From Nymphaea colorata (lineage: Eukaryota > Streptophyta > Magnoliopsida > Nymphaeales > Nymphaeaceae), in the NCBI RefSeq assembly GCF_008831285.2, contig NC_045148.1, positions 11,016,183 to 11,080,182 of the forward strand: a stretch of DNA of 64,000 bases, given 5' to 3'. Positions within the stretch are counted from its first letter, which is position 1, and each line of letters begins with the position of its first letter. The position numbers were made by a program, and so were the translations under genes. Positions 13,558 through 26,464 of this stretch are shown one piece after another. Under the pieces are notes generated by a model. That model did not search any database. It was not told the DNA's origin and saw only the letters and a program-made list of their open reading frames with translations.

Positions 13558-16500
13558 GTTTCAGCCATAATTTTAAGACTCGTTCATATTTTTAAATGCT
13601 GTCATGCATTTCACAGATTTGCTCACTATAGTTATACTGGTTAGGGGATGTTATCGAATCACAGGCTGAATTTGAATCTGATAGAGCCATTGCCATTTTT
13701 GGCAAATTTGAACGGACTTGGTGTTAAGTGTAGATTTAAATTTGCAAGCACAATGATGATTTTGGATTTGCAGTTTGCACAATATTATACTGAAAATTTG
13801 AACACTACAAGCACCAATTATAAGCTATCTAATCATCATAATCAAACCCTTTATAAGTTACTTCATTTAGAAATCAAAATACCAGCCATTGTTTACCCTT
13901 TTGGAGAGTTATTTCTCGTATTTTGTAACTTTCGAAAATCTTTGGGTGTTGTCCACACTTCACAGTCCTCAAACGGCAGACTTCATGGTAACTAATTTAA
14001 TGCATATTTCGTGGCAACTAAGCCTGTATAAGCAACATTGAATACCAACACTTCAGTGTTTGGTTGTGTTATTGTCTCCCGATACTAGTAAACGGGCCTT
14101 TTGTGGTTTTGTTTTCCTCCTTAATTTGTCCTTTAATTTAGTTTAATATTTGCGTTATGTTATCTTGCTTTTAAGTTTTCACCTGTCTCCAATGCACCTT
14201 GGTTTTGTTGTGTCGAATCAGACCAAATCTGATTTTCAGTGTGTTTAAGATTTCAAACCAGATGTGTGTGTGTGAGTGAGAGAGAGAGAGAGAGAGAACT
14301 GTTTTTATATATCTTGTTCACATATATTCAATTCAAAAACTAGTCTTCTCTTCTGATGAAGGTTTCTGCTAACAACATGATATTACTACTATAAGTTGTG
14401 TCAATTTGAATCTTTATAAAGCATTATCTTGTCAACCATATGGTCTTCAACAAAAATCATGCCGTGTCAATATACTTGATTGCCTTAAATATTAAAATTT
14501 TGTTTCGCTCCATCAAGATGGGAGCATGTCTTTTATACTCTTGAGGATCTAGGAGACTAAATGCTCCTTTGGCCTTGAACATGTAAGCCAAAACCAAGAT
14601 GTGACCATGTTTCGTTAAAATAACTGCCATTCAACAACAATATCGTCAAAGAAAATGGCGCAGTCAGCACAAATAAGCAAGCTTGTAATGGAAAAATGTA
14701 CCATTAACTACATGAAATGAACAACAAAAATGAATTGATGTCGAGTATATATATAAGTCGACAACTGATATAATTATTGATCCCTTGGCCAAATAGGTCT
14801 TTAAAGATATGATAAGAAGGCATGTGGCCCAGATGGAGCTACAATATTTTATAAACTACCAAGGAAAAATCTGAATTTAAAAAACTCACTAACTTATCAT
14901 GACTAAAATACAAAGTTAAGATAAGATAGAAAACTTGAATATGAAAAACCCGCAACTTTTTCAGAAAAAGGCCGATAATGGTGGAAGCAAACAGGCAGCT
15001 TCTTGGTCAAGCAGAAATTTGATGCAATTCAATTCTAAGCAGAGATTGCTTGAGCTCTCGGTTTTTGTGGCGATCCTTTCAAGCTTTAATCTGACCTATC
15101 ATGTACTTAGTTGATCGAAATCAAAGTTGATTATATCCCTAAACATGAAGTACTTGCTCAACTGCCAATCTTCTTAAGCAGTTGATTGCACATGATGATC
15201 CCCGACGATGACAACTGCACTTGGCTAAACATGCAACAGTGAGGAGCAAGACAACACCCACATGTTGCTATGAATGGGAAAACTGGTGGCAGATATATTT
15301 GGAATCTGTGATGGTGAGGGCGATGATGAATTGGACTCAGATTAGCTAAACGCATGGAGAATCAGTTTCAGATCCGATCGATAGAGCATTAAAATTGCAA
15401 AGTTGTATGGTTTTCACCAATATTGTTTTCAGGCATAGAACAACGAGATTTTTCTCGGGCATAATATGACAAAATTATTTTTTTTTTTTTGGAAAAATAT
15501 CGGTAAACTTCATAAAAGTTAAAACAATTAAAAATAAAAAGTCAAACTTTTGAAATTAAAAAAATCTGGTAATTAAAAAAATATTTAAAATTTGAAAAAA
15601 TGCAAAAATAAAAAAAATAAAAACAAAAACAAAGAGAGGGGGAATGAAACAAATTTATATCGTTTTGATTTTTTTTTCAAAAAAATGTGTTTCCCCCTTT
15701 TTTGCTGACTTGTTTTTAATTTTAAGGCTTTTCTTGCATTTTTTCGAATAAAACGAGTTAAATGCTTTACACAATCTAAGCGCAATAAAAGCGTTTCAGG
15801 TAGCATACAATTCATACTAATTGATAATAAATGTGGCAAGAATTTTAACAGAGATGGCTTTTGCCATATTACTCCGCCTTCTGTTGAAAGTCATACGCCC
15901 ACGTCCATTTAGCTCAACTTGCTTGAATATTCTTGTCTTTCATAAACTTTTTCCAGTATTTATGAGCATATGCTTGTATTTCTGCGATATCGTTCCAAAA
16001 GCTTTTGACGTTTTAACAAACCTATAGCATATGGGGAGAGGAGAGAATGAGATTTGATGTTAATTTAGTAGACAAAGTCTAGGCAAGCGCTTTAGGTTCG
16101 GTACTGTCTAAAATTATAGTCCCTTGAGATATTGTTTTGCAACAGCTAGCAACACTATGTAAGTGTTCGATGAATCTATCCAAAAAATTAAAGTAGATTG
16201 ATAAGGCATTAGAACAAGTGTTCTACGAATCTGAAACTTTATGTCATATTTACAGAGCATTTACAAAATATTCTGCTGCTAAAGGACCCTAAAAAGTATA
16301 TGTGCATTAAATGGTTAAAGTAGCAAGTGTACATTCTCTAACTTTACTACTCTATTGAGTATGCTAATCATGTCTTCTACCAAGCTAATGTTATAAAACT
16401 GCATAATCAACTGGAAGAAATAATTCTAGTTTATGAAAGTCAAGCCACGTTAGAAAACACATGTCAGAAACCAATCTGAAGAACTACCGAGCGGGTTCTG

Positions 16501-16767
16501 TTGCCAAACTTATCGTCATGCACGTCGCCTCGTCCCTGGTCACCATATCTTACATGTGTTCTTGTTCAAGAATATTGGAAAGATAATCTGGGGCAACGTT
16601 AGATTCAAGTGTGAAATTATCAAATGGCTAGGATATGATCATATGATCTACATGATCCTGATGACATCTTTCTTCCAATTGATCAGTCTTTACATCTGCG
16701 CTGAAATCACAAGAGAGGTTGGATGCTCGTGGCAACAGCCAAGAAGAGACCCACTAATGTGTGTGTG

Positions 16768-16817
<50 letters not shown>

Positions 16818-17202
16818 GAAAAGAAGGGACGTATAGACCTTCTTTCACATGAAACTGCCTGTTTCATATGAAATGAGCCATGCTAATATATATATATAGT
16901 TCGATACTGAAGCCAATGCATGACCGACAAGTAAGAGCACTGACCATAGATGGTGATGGTGTGAGGCTAGGTAGTGCAGGACTTGGAATACCATAAAGCA
17001 TGCTACAAAACAGGAACAGTGTGTAGCCCACTGAAGGCAAATCTATGTATACCAATTGTAAGAACCACCAATATAGATAACTAATAGATGAATATTGTCA
17101 CCGGTGTAGATAGCAATAAAATGTTGAAACATCATTGAGAGGTTCTTCAAATGTTGATTTTTTTGTGATATTTCGCACGCACCCACACATCCACATCCAC
17201 AC

Positions 17203-17242
<40 letters not shown>

Positions 17243-17415
17243 CACACCAAACCTTGTCCCTGCAGTTTCTAAAGTTGCTGTGTCAGTACCTATATCTTTA
17301 TATCTGTACCCAAACCGTTCCGATGGCCATGTAATTTAGTTTGTAAGGAGCAATGTGGCATCAAATTAAAATTTGTTCAATTTAACAATCTTTGGTGCAA
17401 AGGTTGATTTGGTCT
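13558..17415. other. Gene-poor AT-rich spacer
   Basis: No gene is supported. Contents include a GA run at 14275-14296, a poly(T)/poly(A)-rich block at 15470-15700, a long (TA)n run at about 16770-16817 after GTGTGTG, and a compound (GT)n(AT)n run at about 17203-17241. The stretch around 17036-17165 is a diverged member of the dispersed repeat family seen again at 22.5 kb, 29.5 kb and 48.4 kb. The region just above 13557 presumably includes the BPM promoter. Confidence 0.5.
17036..17165. repeat. Dispersed repeat family member (GGCAAATCTA...GATAGCAATAAAAT)
   Basis: It shares ordered words (GGCAAATCTA, GTATACCA, GATATTGTCACCGGT-like, AGATAGCAATAAAATG) with blocks at about 22480-22600, 29530-29640 and 48425-48530. 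In reverse complement it resembles about 21740-21943. It is non-coding. The family resembles non-autonomous DNA-transposon debris rather than a gene. Confidence 0.6.
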
Positions 17416-17431
17416 GGTTCATGGCATATGT

Positions 17432-17855
17432 GACCAATTTAGCAGGTCTACTGCACTGTATCAGAGCAGATAAAGCAGAGCCAGAAACGTTTTGACATAT
17501 GCCATGAACATCATGTCCAATTTAACACATTAATGCAACAACTTGGCAAAGAAGATCTTGTGTGACCACCCCCTGTTTTGTCAAAGTGAACTTCCATATC
17601 CATATAGCTGCAACCTCCGACAATTAAAACGACACACATTACCTTGTTCTAAAAAGTAACCAACCATTGAATTCTCTTTGTGAGGCTTACCACGCAATGT
17701 GTGTCGTTTTACTTGTCGGTGGTTGCAGCTATATGGATATGGAAGTTCACTTTGACAAAACAGGGGGTGGTCACACAAGATCTTCTTTGCCAAGTTGTTG
17801 TTTCTGGCTCTGCTTTATCTGCTCTGATACAGTGCAGTAGACCTTGCTAAATTGG
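17432..17855. repeat. Long near-perfect inverted repeat (hairpin)
   Basis: Inner arms 17536-17640 and 17696-17800 are reverse complements over 105 nt with two mismatches, separated by a 55 nt loop. Outer arms 17445-17487 and 17801-17843 are perfectly complementary over 43 nt, and weaker pairing continues outward (CCAATTTAGCA). The left side has a 48 nt bulge at 17488-17535 that itself pairs with 17417-17433 (GTTCATGGCATATGT). A transcript of either strand would fold into a ~150 bp duplex. Candidates are a young miRNA/siRNA hairpin locus or a fold-back element. I did not find a third copy of the arm sequence in this window. Confidence 0.85.
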
Positions 17856-17890
17856 GCCATGGAATGGAGTTGTTGGCCATGATGAAAAGG

Positions 17891-18096
17891 AGATCAGGTG
17901 AGAGATGAGGCAGCCTCTTTCAGTGTTCTCAAGACTGGCTTACCGCCATCAAAAATAAGTTTTCCAAAGGAAGAGTTTATACATTGAAGCTGTCTGAGAT
18001 CCAGTTGGATTGCATTTTCTCCTGTTGCAAGAGCTACTTCACCTGATCCACTTTTGCCTTTAGCTAGTTGTTCCAATGAAACCTTTGCTGGGAGTT
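17891..18096 (-). pseudogene. Possible terminal exon remnant of an unrecognised gene
   Basis: On the minus strand an acceptor-like CTCCCAG is followed by a frame open to a TGA. It encodes about 66 residues of protein-like composition, including KGKSGSGEVALATGEN and FGKLIFDGGKPVLRTLKE. I do not recognise the family and see no convincing upstream exon. It lies just beyond the right arm of the 17.4-17.9 kb hairpin, so the two could derive from one parent locus; that is inference. It may equally be a chance frame. Confidence 0.25.
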
Positions 18097-18099
18097 ATG

Positions 18100-19055
18100 C
18101 TCCCAACCTTGATTAAAACCCAAAAAAAGAATATTTACTGAAAGAATGAAAACAAAGAATAACCTCAATCAGATAACCTGGGTACCTAACATACCAGTTC
18201 CATCTCTGTTTCATCGCCGCACCCTTCCCACTCCCTCTCAATAGTCTAACAGTTCAGATCTTCATTGCCCATCAGAATTGACACTACCTTCTTCCCTTCT
18301 CTCTGCTAATGTTCAGCACATAAAGTCATTTCTGTCTTATTTCTCTTCTATCATCAGAATATTTAGGTTTTTCTTAAGCTAAGGAATCTTGCCGGGATCC
18401 CACAAAGAATGCCTCTTCCAAGAGTAACCAGCAAAAATGACAATGATTTGCAAAATATGGGTGACTACTTCATCACCAAAGCTAAAATCGCTAATTTATA
18501 CAAATAAAGAGCAGTCTGAACATATATTTGTCAGAAATCTCCTCATAACAAATTGTCCAAAAGATATATGTACATGTACAGAGTAAAGCGAGGTACAGGG
18601 CAATATTGTATTGGAATCATTTGCTGCCGGCAGTAGCAAACAACTGCCGGCAATAGCAGAAATAGCTAACCACCGGTATAGTAGGGCATTGGGTTTATAA
18701 ACGATTTTTGCCGGCATTTGTCCCAACACGCGCATGGCCAATGGGGGTTAAATGCCAGAAATCTCGTCTTAGCGCGCGTCTTTCAGCTCCGCAGATAGTT
18801 GGATCAACATAAAATAATCTATTGAAAATGAACATTAAATTGAAAATTTGAAATTTTTTTGGAAACTCAATATACAAAAAAAAATCATTCAAAATAATCT
18901 ACTCTGTATCTTTTTCGCGACGGTGCTTGCTTTTTGTGAAATACGTTAAAGCAAGATCCATTATGTCGTTTAACTATAATACTAATTACTACTAAGATCT
19001 GCTTAACTTGAATGATGATTCACTTCTATGGCAGAGAGCACCATTAAGTTTATGC
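18100..19055. other. Spacer, no gene seen
   Basis: No supportable gene. There is a TC-rich stretch around 18200-18360 and a short repeated CTGCCGGCA(G/A)TAGCA motif near 18625-18660. Confidence 0.4.
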
Positions 19056-20010
19056 AGGCCAAATCGATTATTCTATCTTTATGGAGAAGGACAGCACCTG
19101 TGATCCACCACCGCACTCTGCAACAAAAATTCAAGAGCGTGCATCTTCCAAGATCCATGGCTGTCTTATAGACAATTGACAAATTCGTTCCACCTGATTG
19201 TGTTTGTTAGCAGCTTACCACAGTGAGCCTCTTATAAAGAAATATTCACTTCATGAGAGTCACTCTCTTTCTTTCTTTCCTTTTTTTTGTCCCCTTTATC
19301 ACTAGTGTATTTATGTTAGCTCGTTAGAAGAAGGGAAAGGAAAAAAAGACTAATTTCAAGAAACAAGTAAAATATAAGGTGGAAACTAATGGTTTCAGCC
19401 ACCGGCTTAAAGATGAATATAAGATTGAACGCTTAGATGGTAGCGATGACTTACAATACACTCGTTAAATAGAGTGTCACATATGCCACCATTTCCAGTT
19501 CATATGAATGACATCCATGAGATTCGAATAGAGTTCATATGAATGACATCCATGAGATTCGAATAGAGAACACATTGACAACAAACCACTTATGCCGACC
19601 AGCTATGCTACTGTCAACATTTAATTCTCATAAAAAATCCCTTCTACTTTGGCATCACGCAGATTTTTCAGAACCGAGAACTGTACTGATTTAGTGAAGT
19701 ATAGCATGATTTTGGCAGATAAATGTATTTATTTGAAGGAAAAAGATGAGACTTTATCCGGAAATACTGTTTTAATCGCACTCCCAAAAGAAGACAACTT
19801 AGGTTGTTAGGTTGTGAGATTTCATAGTTCAATGATATATTCATCGCTACCATCTAAGCACTCAATCATATATTCATCTTTAAGTCTCTGTCTACAAGTG
19901 CGGCAATGGATGCTAGGAAGATACATGCATGCTGTAGATTTTTAGTTGCAGAGTGCGATGGTGGATCACAATTGCTGTCAAGATACAACAATAATCGATT
20001 GTGGAAGGCG
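19056..20010. repeat. Large imperfect inverted repeat, about 950 bp
   Basis: Two arm pairs are nested in the same order. The outer pair is about 19056-19165 against 19905-20010 (left GTGATCCACCACCGCACTCT, right GCGATGGTGGATCAC). The inner pair is about 19408-19449 against 19841-19884 (left GCTTAGATGGTAGCGATGA, right CATCGCTACCATCTAAGC). The left outer and inner arms are ~240 nt apart while the right ones nearly touch, so one side carries an insertion or the other a deletion. No transposase is visible between the arms. It looks like an inverted duplication or a non-autonomous element. Confidence 0.65.
19499..19568. repeat. Exact 35 bp tandem duplication
   Basis: Two back-to-back identical 35 bp units (TTCATATGAATG...CGAATAGAG) at 19499-19533 and 19534-19568. 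They sit inside the large inverted repeat. Perfect identity means a recent slippage or duplication event. Confidence 0.9.
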
Positions 20011-21740
20011 TAGAGAACTTGGTTGTTAACAGCCTTTGGCTTGGCTCTTCTTCCACCATGGCTTGAGCCCCCCCACACACACACACACAAATACCTTAAT
20101 TGGAAGGTCGAGATGTCACACTTTCCAACGTCGTCCCACCAAGGATTATTTGAATCCTGCTAGAAAAGATGAAAATGGAGAACCTAATTGGATGATTTAA
20201 TTTTTGAGATTTTATTTCTATGTATTAGCAGTAATAGTCGTTTGTGAGATTTATTTTATATATCTGCAATCTTTATAATTGGTATACATAGCCTTGTCTT
20301 TAGTGGGTTTACAAATTGTTCTCAGTGCACAAGAAGCAAACAAAATCTTTGCTAGAAGAGATGAAAATTTTGGAGAGCGTTGATGACTTTTCAAGATTGT
20401 GTTACTATGTACGCTTGTGATAATCTTTATCTACTAGATTTACTATCTATATCTGCAATCTTTATAATTGGTATAGGTAGATTTGCCTTGAGTGGGGCCA
20501 CACATTCAGGGAGCGGAGGGAGGGGGGTGCCGCCTAGGCCATGGTCCCACCCCAACTAATTGAAAAAAAAATATATATTACAAAAATTAAAAATTTTTGG
20601 TTGGGTAATGCATTTTTTAGATTTGGATTTAGTTTGGCTATACCCGAATTTAGTTTGACCCTACCTGGATAAGTTCGATGGACCGTTTAACCTGTTCCTG
20701 AATAAAAATCCTGACTCCGCCCCCGTACACATTCTCCCCATTGTAAATGACATATTGTTTTTGTAGTTTGTTTTATGGCATTCTAAGTCTTGTCTCATTG
20801 TAGATGACATATCATCACCATATACGGAGAGTTCTCTAATCAGTAAGCATGGGCACCCAGCCGGGTACCCGGTACCCGGCTTGACTCGGGCCTGGGTTTG
20901 GGCCCTAGAAAACATGACCTGGGCGGGCCGGGCTTGTTATCGGCCGGCCCGGGTGGGCCCGATAAGCCCAGATGAGGCCAGATAATGATTTTTTTTATTT
21001 TTTTTATTAATATATTTATATATATAATATTATATTAACATTATTTATTTTTATATATTGTTTTATATTAAAAATACTTTTTTAATATAACCCGAATTTT
21101 AGATGTCCGGCTGGCCTGGGCTCAACTCGTTATCGAGCCGGGTCTGACTCGATGCCCAGGCTTTAGTCGGCCATCCGTAGCATGACCATATTTATTAACA
21201 TGAGTAATTTTAGATGATGAAGGCAGTTTCATATGAAATACCATACGGTCTATATGACCCTTCCAACGATAGTCACAGAAATGACATTGGCTTGGGGTAG
21301 TCTTGGCTATGATTCACAGTGACATTTTTAAAATTACCTATTTAGCAACTATCTGTTGTATGACAACATTGATTTTATATATACAGTGACAGAAAGAGAG
21401 GGAGCGAGATTGAGTAACCAATGAATGCGGCATGATCATAATTCTTTTCGAGTTTCATGCATCACTCACTCATTCTAAAATGAGTGAATATATACACACA
21501 CACACACACGAGCAAATATCACAATTTCCTCTACTACGCCTTCAATTCCCATATGCACTGTGAAGATATCCATATGAAAGTTGGCCCTCTGGCCTGTTCA
21601 TCTGTGTCCCTGCCGCGTTGATCTCAAATCTAAGTAAAATTAAGCACAAGTAAGATTTATCTGTATATCTTCAGTTTTTCTATATGATGTTAGGCAGGCC
21701 TTTACCACATTGTTTCAGTAGAGATACACCCTGGGGAATG
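20011..21740. other. Repeat-rich spacer
   Basis: No gene seen. Blocks at about 20260-20300 and 20440-20510 share the words ATCTGCAATCTTTATAATTGGTAT with each other and belong to the dispersed repeat family described at 17.0 kb. A GC-rich patch around 20860-20970 (GGGCCGGGC, GGCCGGCCCGGG) is unlike its AT-rich surroundings and looks like retroelement debris. Short (CA)n runs occur near 20072-20089 and 21492-21509. Confidence 0.45.
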
Positions 21741-21943
21741 ATGACATATCATTCCCATTGTAGATGAATTACGCAAAATGTTGGCAGAAGATATGAAGAT
21801 ATTGGACAAACTAGCTATGATAATATTAATCTACTAGATTTATTATCTATATCAGTGATATTTACAATTGGTATACGTAGATTTGCCTTTAGTGGGGCCA
21901 AACATTGTTCCCGTTGTAGATGATATATATTGTTTTTGTAGTG
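21740..21943 (-). repeat. Dispersed repeat with a CACTA-like end (reverse orientation)
   Basis: In reverse complement the block begins CACTACAAAAACA and continues with TCATCTACAACGGGAACAATG, then CACTAAAGGCAAATCTACG. These match in order the block beginning CACTACAAGAAACATG at 29490. CACTACAAGAAA-type ends are typical of CACTA (En/Spm) transposons. However, the similarity of the copies seems to run a few bases outside the CACTA motif (TATAGCG), so the true element ends are uncertain. Confidence 0.5.
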
Positions 21944-22439
21944 CGCTATATGATATTCCAATTCTTGCCCGATGTAACGCCATATGATCACAAGGAAGCT
22001 GCATAAATTTTATTTTAAGTATTCCTTGCCTTGATGGCTATGCATGAAGCAGATGTTCCTATTTCCGGCCGATGCTCACCTACCAAGTGTTTGTTGTTCT
22101 GTCCCGTGCATTTCACGGTGGGATTGAGGTTGCAGTGTCTGAAACGCCTGAGAATTGCCAACCATATGAATGAATGATATTCTGAGATTACGAATTAACG
22201 TGGCAACTCCTTTTTAACGTCTCACCGTGCTAGTCATATTTATATGTTGAACATTCAAGATGTCCATGTATATATAATATATTCAAGTTTAAATAGTGCT
22301 AATACAACATGCAGTTGATTTTTGGTAGGATTCATTATTTTTTTGGGAAATTTAAAAATAATAAGATTGTGAACTTTAGTAGCCTAAAATGGTACAGCTT
22401 TCATGGGAATTGAGAATATATATTTATTGAAACTACACA

Positions 22440-23060
22440 ATTACATATAAATGTTATAAAGTAGTAGCATACTACAAATCAATAAACTGAAGCCAAATCT
22501 AAGTATACCAATTGCAATTAAATATCACCGATATAGATAACAAATCAAATAGATGGATATTAGAACCGGTGTGGACAGTAATAATGTAATGAAAAAATAT
22601 CATAGGTTCCCCAATATTTTCATCTCTTCTACCAAGTTATTGCGTGCTTCATTTACAACGACAATTTCTGGCCCCATTAAAGACAAATCTACATGTACCA
22701 ACTATGAAGATTGCAGATATAGATAGGAAATCTAACAAATGACTATCATTGCTAATATATGTACTAATAAAATCCCGGACATTAATTCTTCGGAGGTTCT
22801 AGCAGGATTTAAGCAAGCCTTGCCTATCCATGACTATGAACCACGAGATGGTTGTTCACTATTGAATAGCCTGATTGTTGTCACACTGCACCATTGGATC
22901 ACGCCGCTCGTTCGTTGACACTGTTTTCGTTGGACTTCATTCAGCCACCTATTTTAAACCAACAGGCGTGTTCAAGAGGTACATTTTTCAAGGCCTTCCA
23001 ATTCTTAGCTCTTCTATTGAATATAACTCTCTTGTACATTATAAAGCAACTTCACATGAT
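22440..23060 (+). repeat. Diverged copy of the block also present at 29.5, 44.1 and 48.4 kb
   Basis: Words shared in order with 29530-30290 include ATCTAAGTATACCA, GATAGATGGATATT, ATCTAACAAATGACTAT, TCTTCGGAGGTTCTAGCAG, GATGGTTGTT and CCTTCCAATT. It lacks the insertion with GGCGGAGCCAAGGGGGG found in the other copies, so it may be closer to the ancestral block. It is non-coding. Confidence 0.6.
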
Positions 23061-23491
23061 TTAATTCAGAGTATATATATATATATATATATATATACAT
23101 CCTTTTTTTTTTTTATCTTGCAAGTACTTCTACTGAATTTTCAAAGTTATGCGGAAATTTTGAGCTATTCGGGACTTGCACGCGATTTGTAGGAATGACA
23201 GATGGGGGTGATAAGAGAGGAGAAGAGAGAGAAAATATGAGTACTTTATAGAATGAATACTAACTTTGGCAGCAATTCTTTACATTTTGCATTCACCTTT
23301 TTTTGTTTGTTAGAAACCAATATCCTTTTATGGACAAGTTAGCTGGGTTTCCTGGGCTTAGGTAGAATGTCACCAATCTATAGCAAGAGACACGTTTTGT
23401 GTACTGAATTTTCAATCCTCTTTAACTTTAAGGTTCTTTTAACTTTAAGGTGTGTTTGATTGTCTTAGATCTTATAATCTAAAATTCCTTT

Positions 23492-23605
23492 TAAGAAATA
23501 CCTACCATTATGTAAATACAATGATTTGAGATCCTTCGTATGTGACATTAAGAAATACCTACCATTTTGTAAATACAATGACTTGAGATCCTTCGCATGT
23601 GACAT
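23492..23605. repeat. Tandem duplication of a 57 bp unit
   Basis: Units 23492-23548 and 23549-23605 (TAAGAAATACCTACCATT...CTTCG(T/C)ATGTGACAT) differ at only a few bases. Just before them, around 23065-23115, is a (TA)n run followed by poly(T). Confidence 0.85.
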
Positions 23606-23945
23606 AAAGTACCTTGGAGATAAGGAGCGGAGTGGGAAATTGTTTTTCATGGGATACTAAGCTAACAAATTTTCAATCAGCTGTGGGGCAATGACCTCAG
23701 TCTCATAGGGCTGTCCTATATAATTAGACCCAGGTTCACCCGGTCCAACAACTAAATGATGCTTTTAGAGAATAGATTCTTTTCATATTCGAGTTCAGTT
23801 TGGCCCTACCTGAATCTGAAGTTGGACTGTTTGATCCGCCCCTAAAAAAAATTTTAGCTCCACCCATGGCTGCCTCGAACCCGATTAGGAGAAACGATGG
23901 GTCAAACCTTACCTTCAAAAATCTCAGACCTCGTATTCTAAACAT

Positions 23946-24514
23946 CTAGCCATAGCTACCAAACCTTACTTCAAAATTTCTGGCAGGAGATTGTTCGTCA
24001 AGTATTCGTTAGATCTGTCAATTGACATATATAAGCTAGCTTTCTCAGAGATCTCGATCCAAATTTCACGACGAGCAAATTAGGAGCAACTTCTTTAAGA
24101 TTTTCTCTCATTAATGACGGTACAAGCTTGTAGCTTCAAATTCAGAAACTATATTCATAGTACCAGGTCTCCATCGGGATAGGAAAACACAACAATTAAT
24201 CTGAAGACTAGTATATTTACAATCTTTGTGTTTTATATGTGATGCAAACTCCTTACAAATACTTCATAATAAAAGAGAAAACTACTCAAGTTGTAAAAAA
24301 ATAATAAATACTTCATTTACTGGCGCCTGAACCAGGTGGGCAGTTTTTTCCCAATCAAACAGGCTCATCTAAGATTCAACGGTTCGAATATGGGGAAGAT
24401 CCTTCTCCTCCAGGTCTTCTGTTCATCAATGAAAATAAAATATAACACCATGATCAAGAAAAGGAAAGAAACCCCTAAGATGAAGGTGGCAAGGTTTGGT
24501 AGCTATGGTTAGCT
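23946..24514. repeat. Candidate small element with short terminal inverted repeats
   Basis: CTAGCCATAGCTACCAAACC at 23946 is mirrored by AAGGTTTGGTAGCTATGG at 24491-24508 in inverted orientation, about 570 bp end to end. The interior has no gene and the arms do not extend inward, so this is weak support for a MITE-like element. Confidence 0.3.
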
Positions 24515-26235
24515 AGCATCCTGATCATGGATATAGATTAAGAGGCCCCTTCATAAGGGCGGTTATAGGTTTTTTTTTTTTTAATATGAAACACTAAATA
24601 TATGGTTAACAAATTTTCAATTGATCATAAGACAATAACTCGAATCTCATTGAACTGTTGGACTCAAGTTCACCCAAATTTCAATACTGAAGCTTCAAAG
24701 AGTGGACTCTGTGAGGCATACGCCACACTCAGACCACACCTGCCTCCATCCCTTCCCCTTCATGTCGATGTCAATTCACTGTCATGTGGTTGTAATATAG
24801 ATGGTCGAATGAAGAAAAAGGCAAACATGTGGTACTAACATAAACGTCCATAGAAGAAGACAGTGGGCAGATCCCAAACGTTTCAAAAATCACCCAAAAC
24901 AAGTTCAAAATTAGGTTAATTAGCAATTGAGAAAGAAGTAAACAAAAGTTTTATTATTTTGGTGTAGGCCCGGCATAGTTGGCAAACCAGTGACTCAGAC
25001 TTAAATCGGTAGCGACCAGGTTATTGGGTCAGTGAGTTGACTCGTTGGCTCAATCGAGTATTCAAATAACCAAAACTTAAATCACTGCAACTAAATCAAG
25101 CAAGTCAGGGGCCAATAGCGGGCGAGCCTGCCAATCTTCACTCATGGCCTGGTTTGTTAGCAATTCTCGAGTCAACTCAACTAGTTTGCCACCTATGACA
25201 GGCAGACGTCTCATCTGAAAAAAATTTTGGGGCTTCCCTACAGCTGAATGTAAATGGCTTAACAAGTAGCAAGAGAACGACTCATGAATAGTGGGCAGAC
25301 GGCTGACTGGGGTATCAACATCCTCAATGAGATTAAGAGATCATAAGAAGAAAAAGATAATTCGAATACAGCATAATGTCCAACTAGCCAAAGAAGATGA
25401 TGCTGGCGCCACTGATAACGTCTCTACTTTTCCATCTTTCGCTGTAAGAATTTCAAGTCCGGAGAAGCTTGCATGGGGATCACAGGTGTAATCGGTGAAC
25501 AGATAAAATGGGACCAATTAAAGATAAAGAAGATGCCCACCAAACTCTTTGTCCGTTGTACTTCTCTGAAGAAGGCAGTACAGGAGGTAAGAGAAGAGGT
25601 ACATTTCTGACTTAAGGGTGACCCAGCAGACTGGAGAACTCACTGTAAAGGAATGGAATCACAACGATGAGAGTGATCCCAACTAGATAGGTGCAAAAGA
25701 CATCAAGATCAAGATCTTAAGCACCTTGATCTCTTTTTCTATCTCCAAAAGAGATCAAGATCACTAGATCAGGTTCAGTGTTGAGCAGACAACAGAGCTT
25801 AAGCAGATCAGGTCATTGAAACGGTCTAACGTCTCCTGCATTTGTTATGGCAGTCGGGGGCCAAGGGTCACCATCCTAGCAATAAGAGGCGTTTAATATA
25901 TAAACATTGGAAAAGTAATCCGGATTCCGAACTGTATTAAACTGTTGAACCTGTTGGAATCACATCTCAGAGTCAAACACGGGTGAAATCTAACATGATT
26001 TCACTCGTGTCGCACTTTGGATGACTAATTTTTGGATAGTATCTGCTCCAGTAATAAAAAATGGGAGGGACGCCGAGACAGACAGAGACAGAGTGGAGCT
26101 TTCTTTCTTTGTGACGTCTTCTCGACGTAAAAACAAAATACAAGTTCAGATAATTGCGTCAAAAAAGCATTTGAAGTCCAATGATTCATCTTTTCTCCGA
26201 GATTATTGGTAAGAATGCAGCAAAGTATAACGATG
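24515..26235. other. Spacer upstream of MTP1, no gene seen
   Basis: Short open frames here show no recognisable domains. An AAGATCAAGATC-type repeated phrase occurs around 25700-25760. It is non-coding as far as I can tell. Confidence 0.45.
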
Positions 26236-26464
26236 ATGGGACATTTAAATTATAAAACGTCAGCCTTAGTTTACTTTAATGGGGCGTTTAAATTATAAAA
26301 CAACCCTGCCGGGTGTAAGTAGCCAGCTTCGATCATCTATTCTGGCGCTTTCGACCTCATCTTCATCCTCATAACCCTGCAAGGTGTACTTAACCAGCTT
26401 CGGTCATCCACTCTGCCACTCTTGACCTTATCTTCATCCTCATGCTCGGTACTGCTTATATATA
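26236..26464 (+). promoter_or_regulatory. MTP1 promoter with tandem 71 bp repeat and TATA-like box
   Basis: Two 71 bp units, 26302-26372 and 26373-26443, both read AACCCTGC..GGTGTA...CCAGCTTCG.TCATC...CTTCATCCTCAT with roughly a dozen differences. Immediately upstream a second element, TTTAAATTATAAAAC, is present twice (26246-26260 and 26288-26302). A TATA-like TATATATAA lies at 26457-26465, directly after the repeat. Placement next to the only possible core promoter suggests duplicated control elements; this is inference. Confidence 0.5.
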
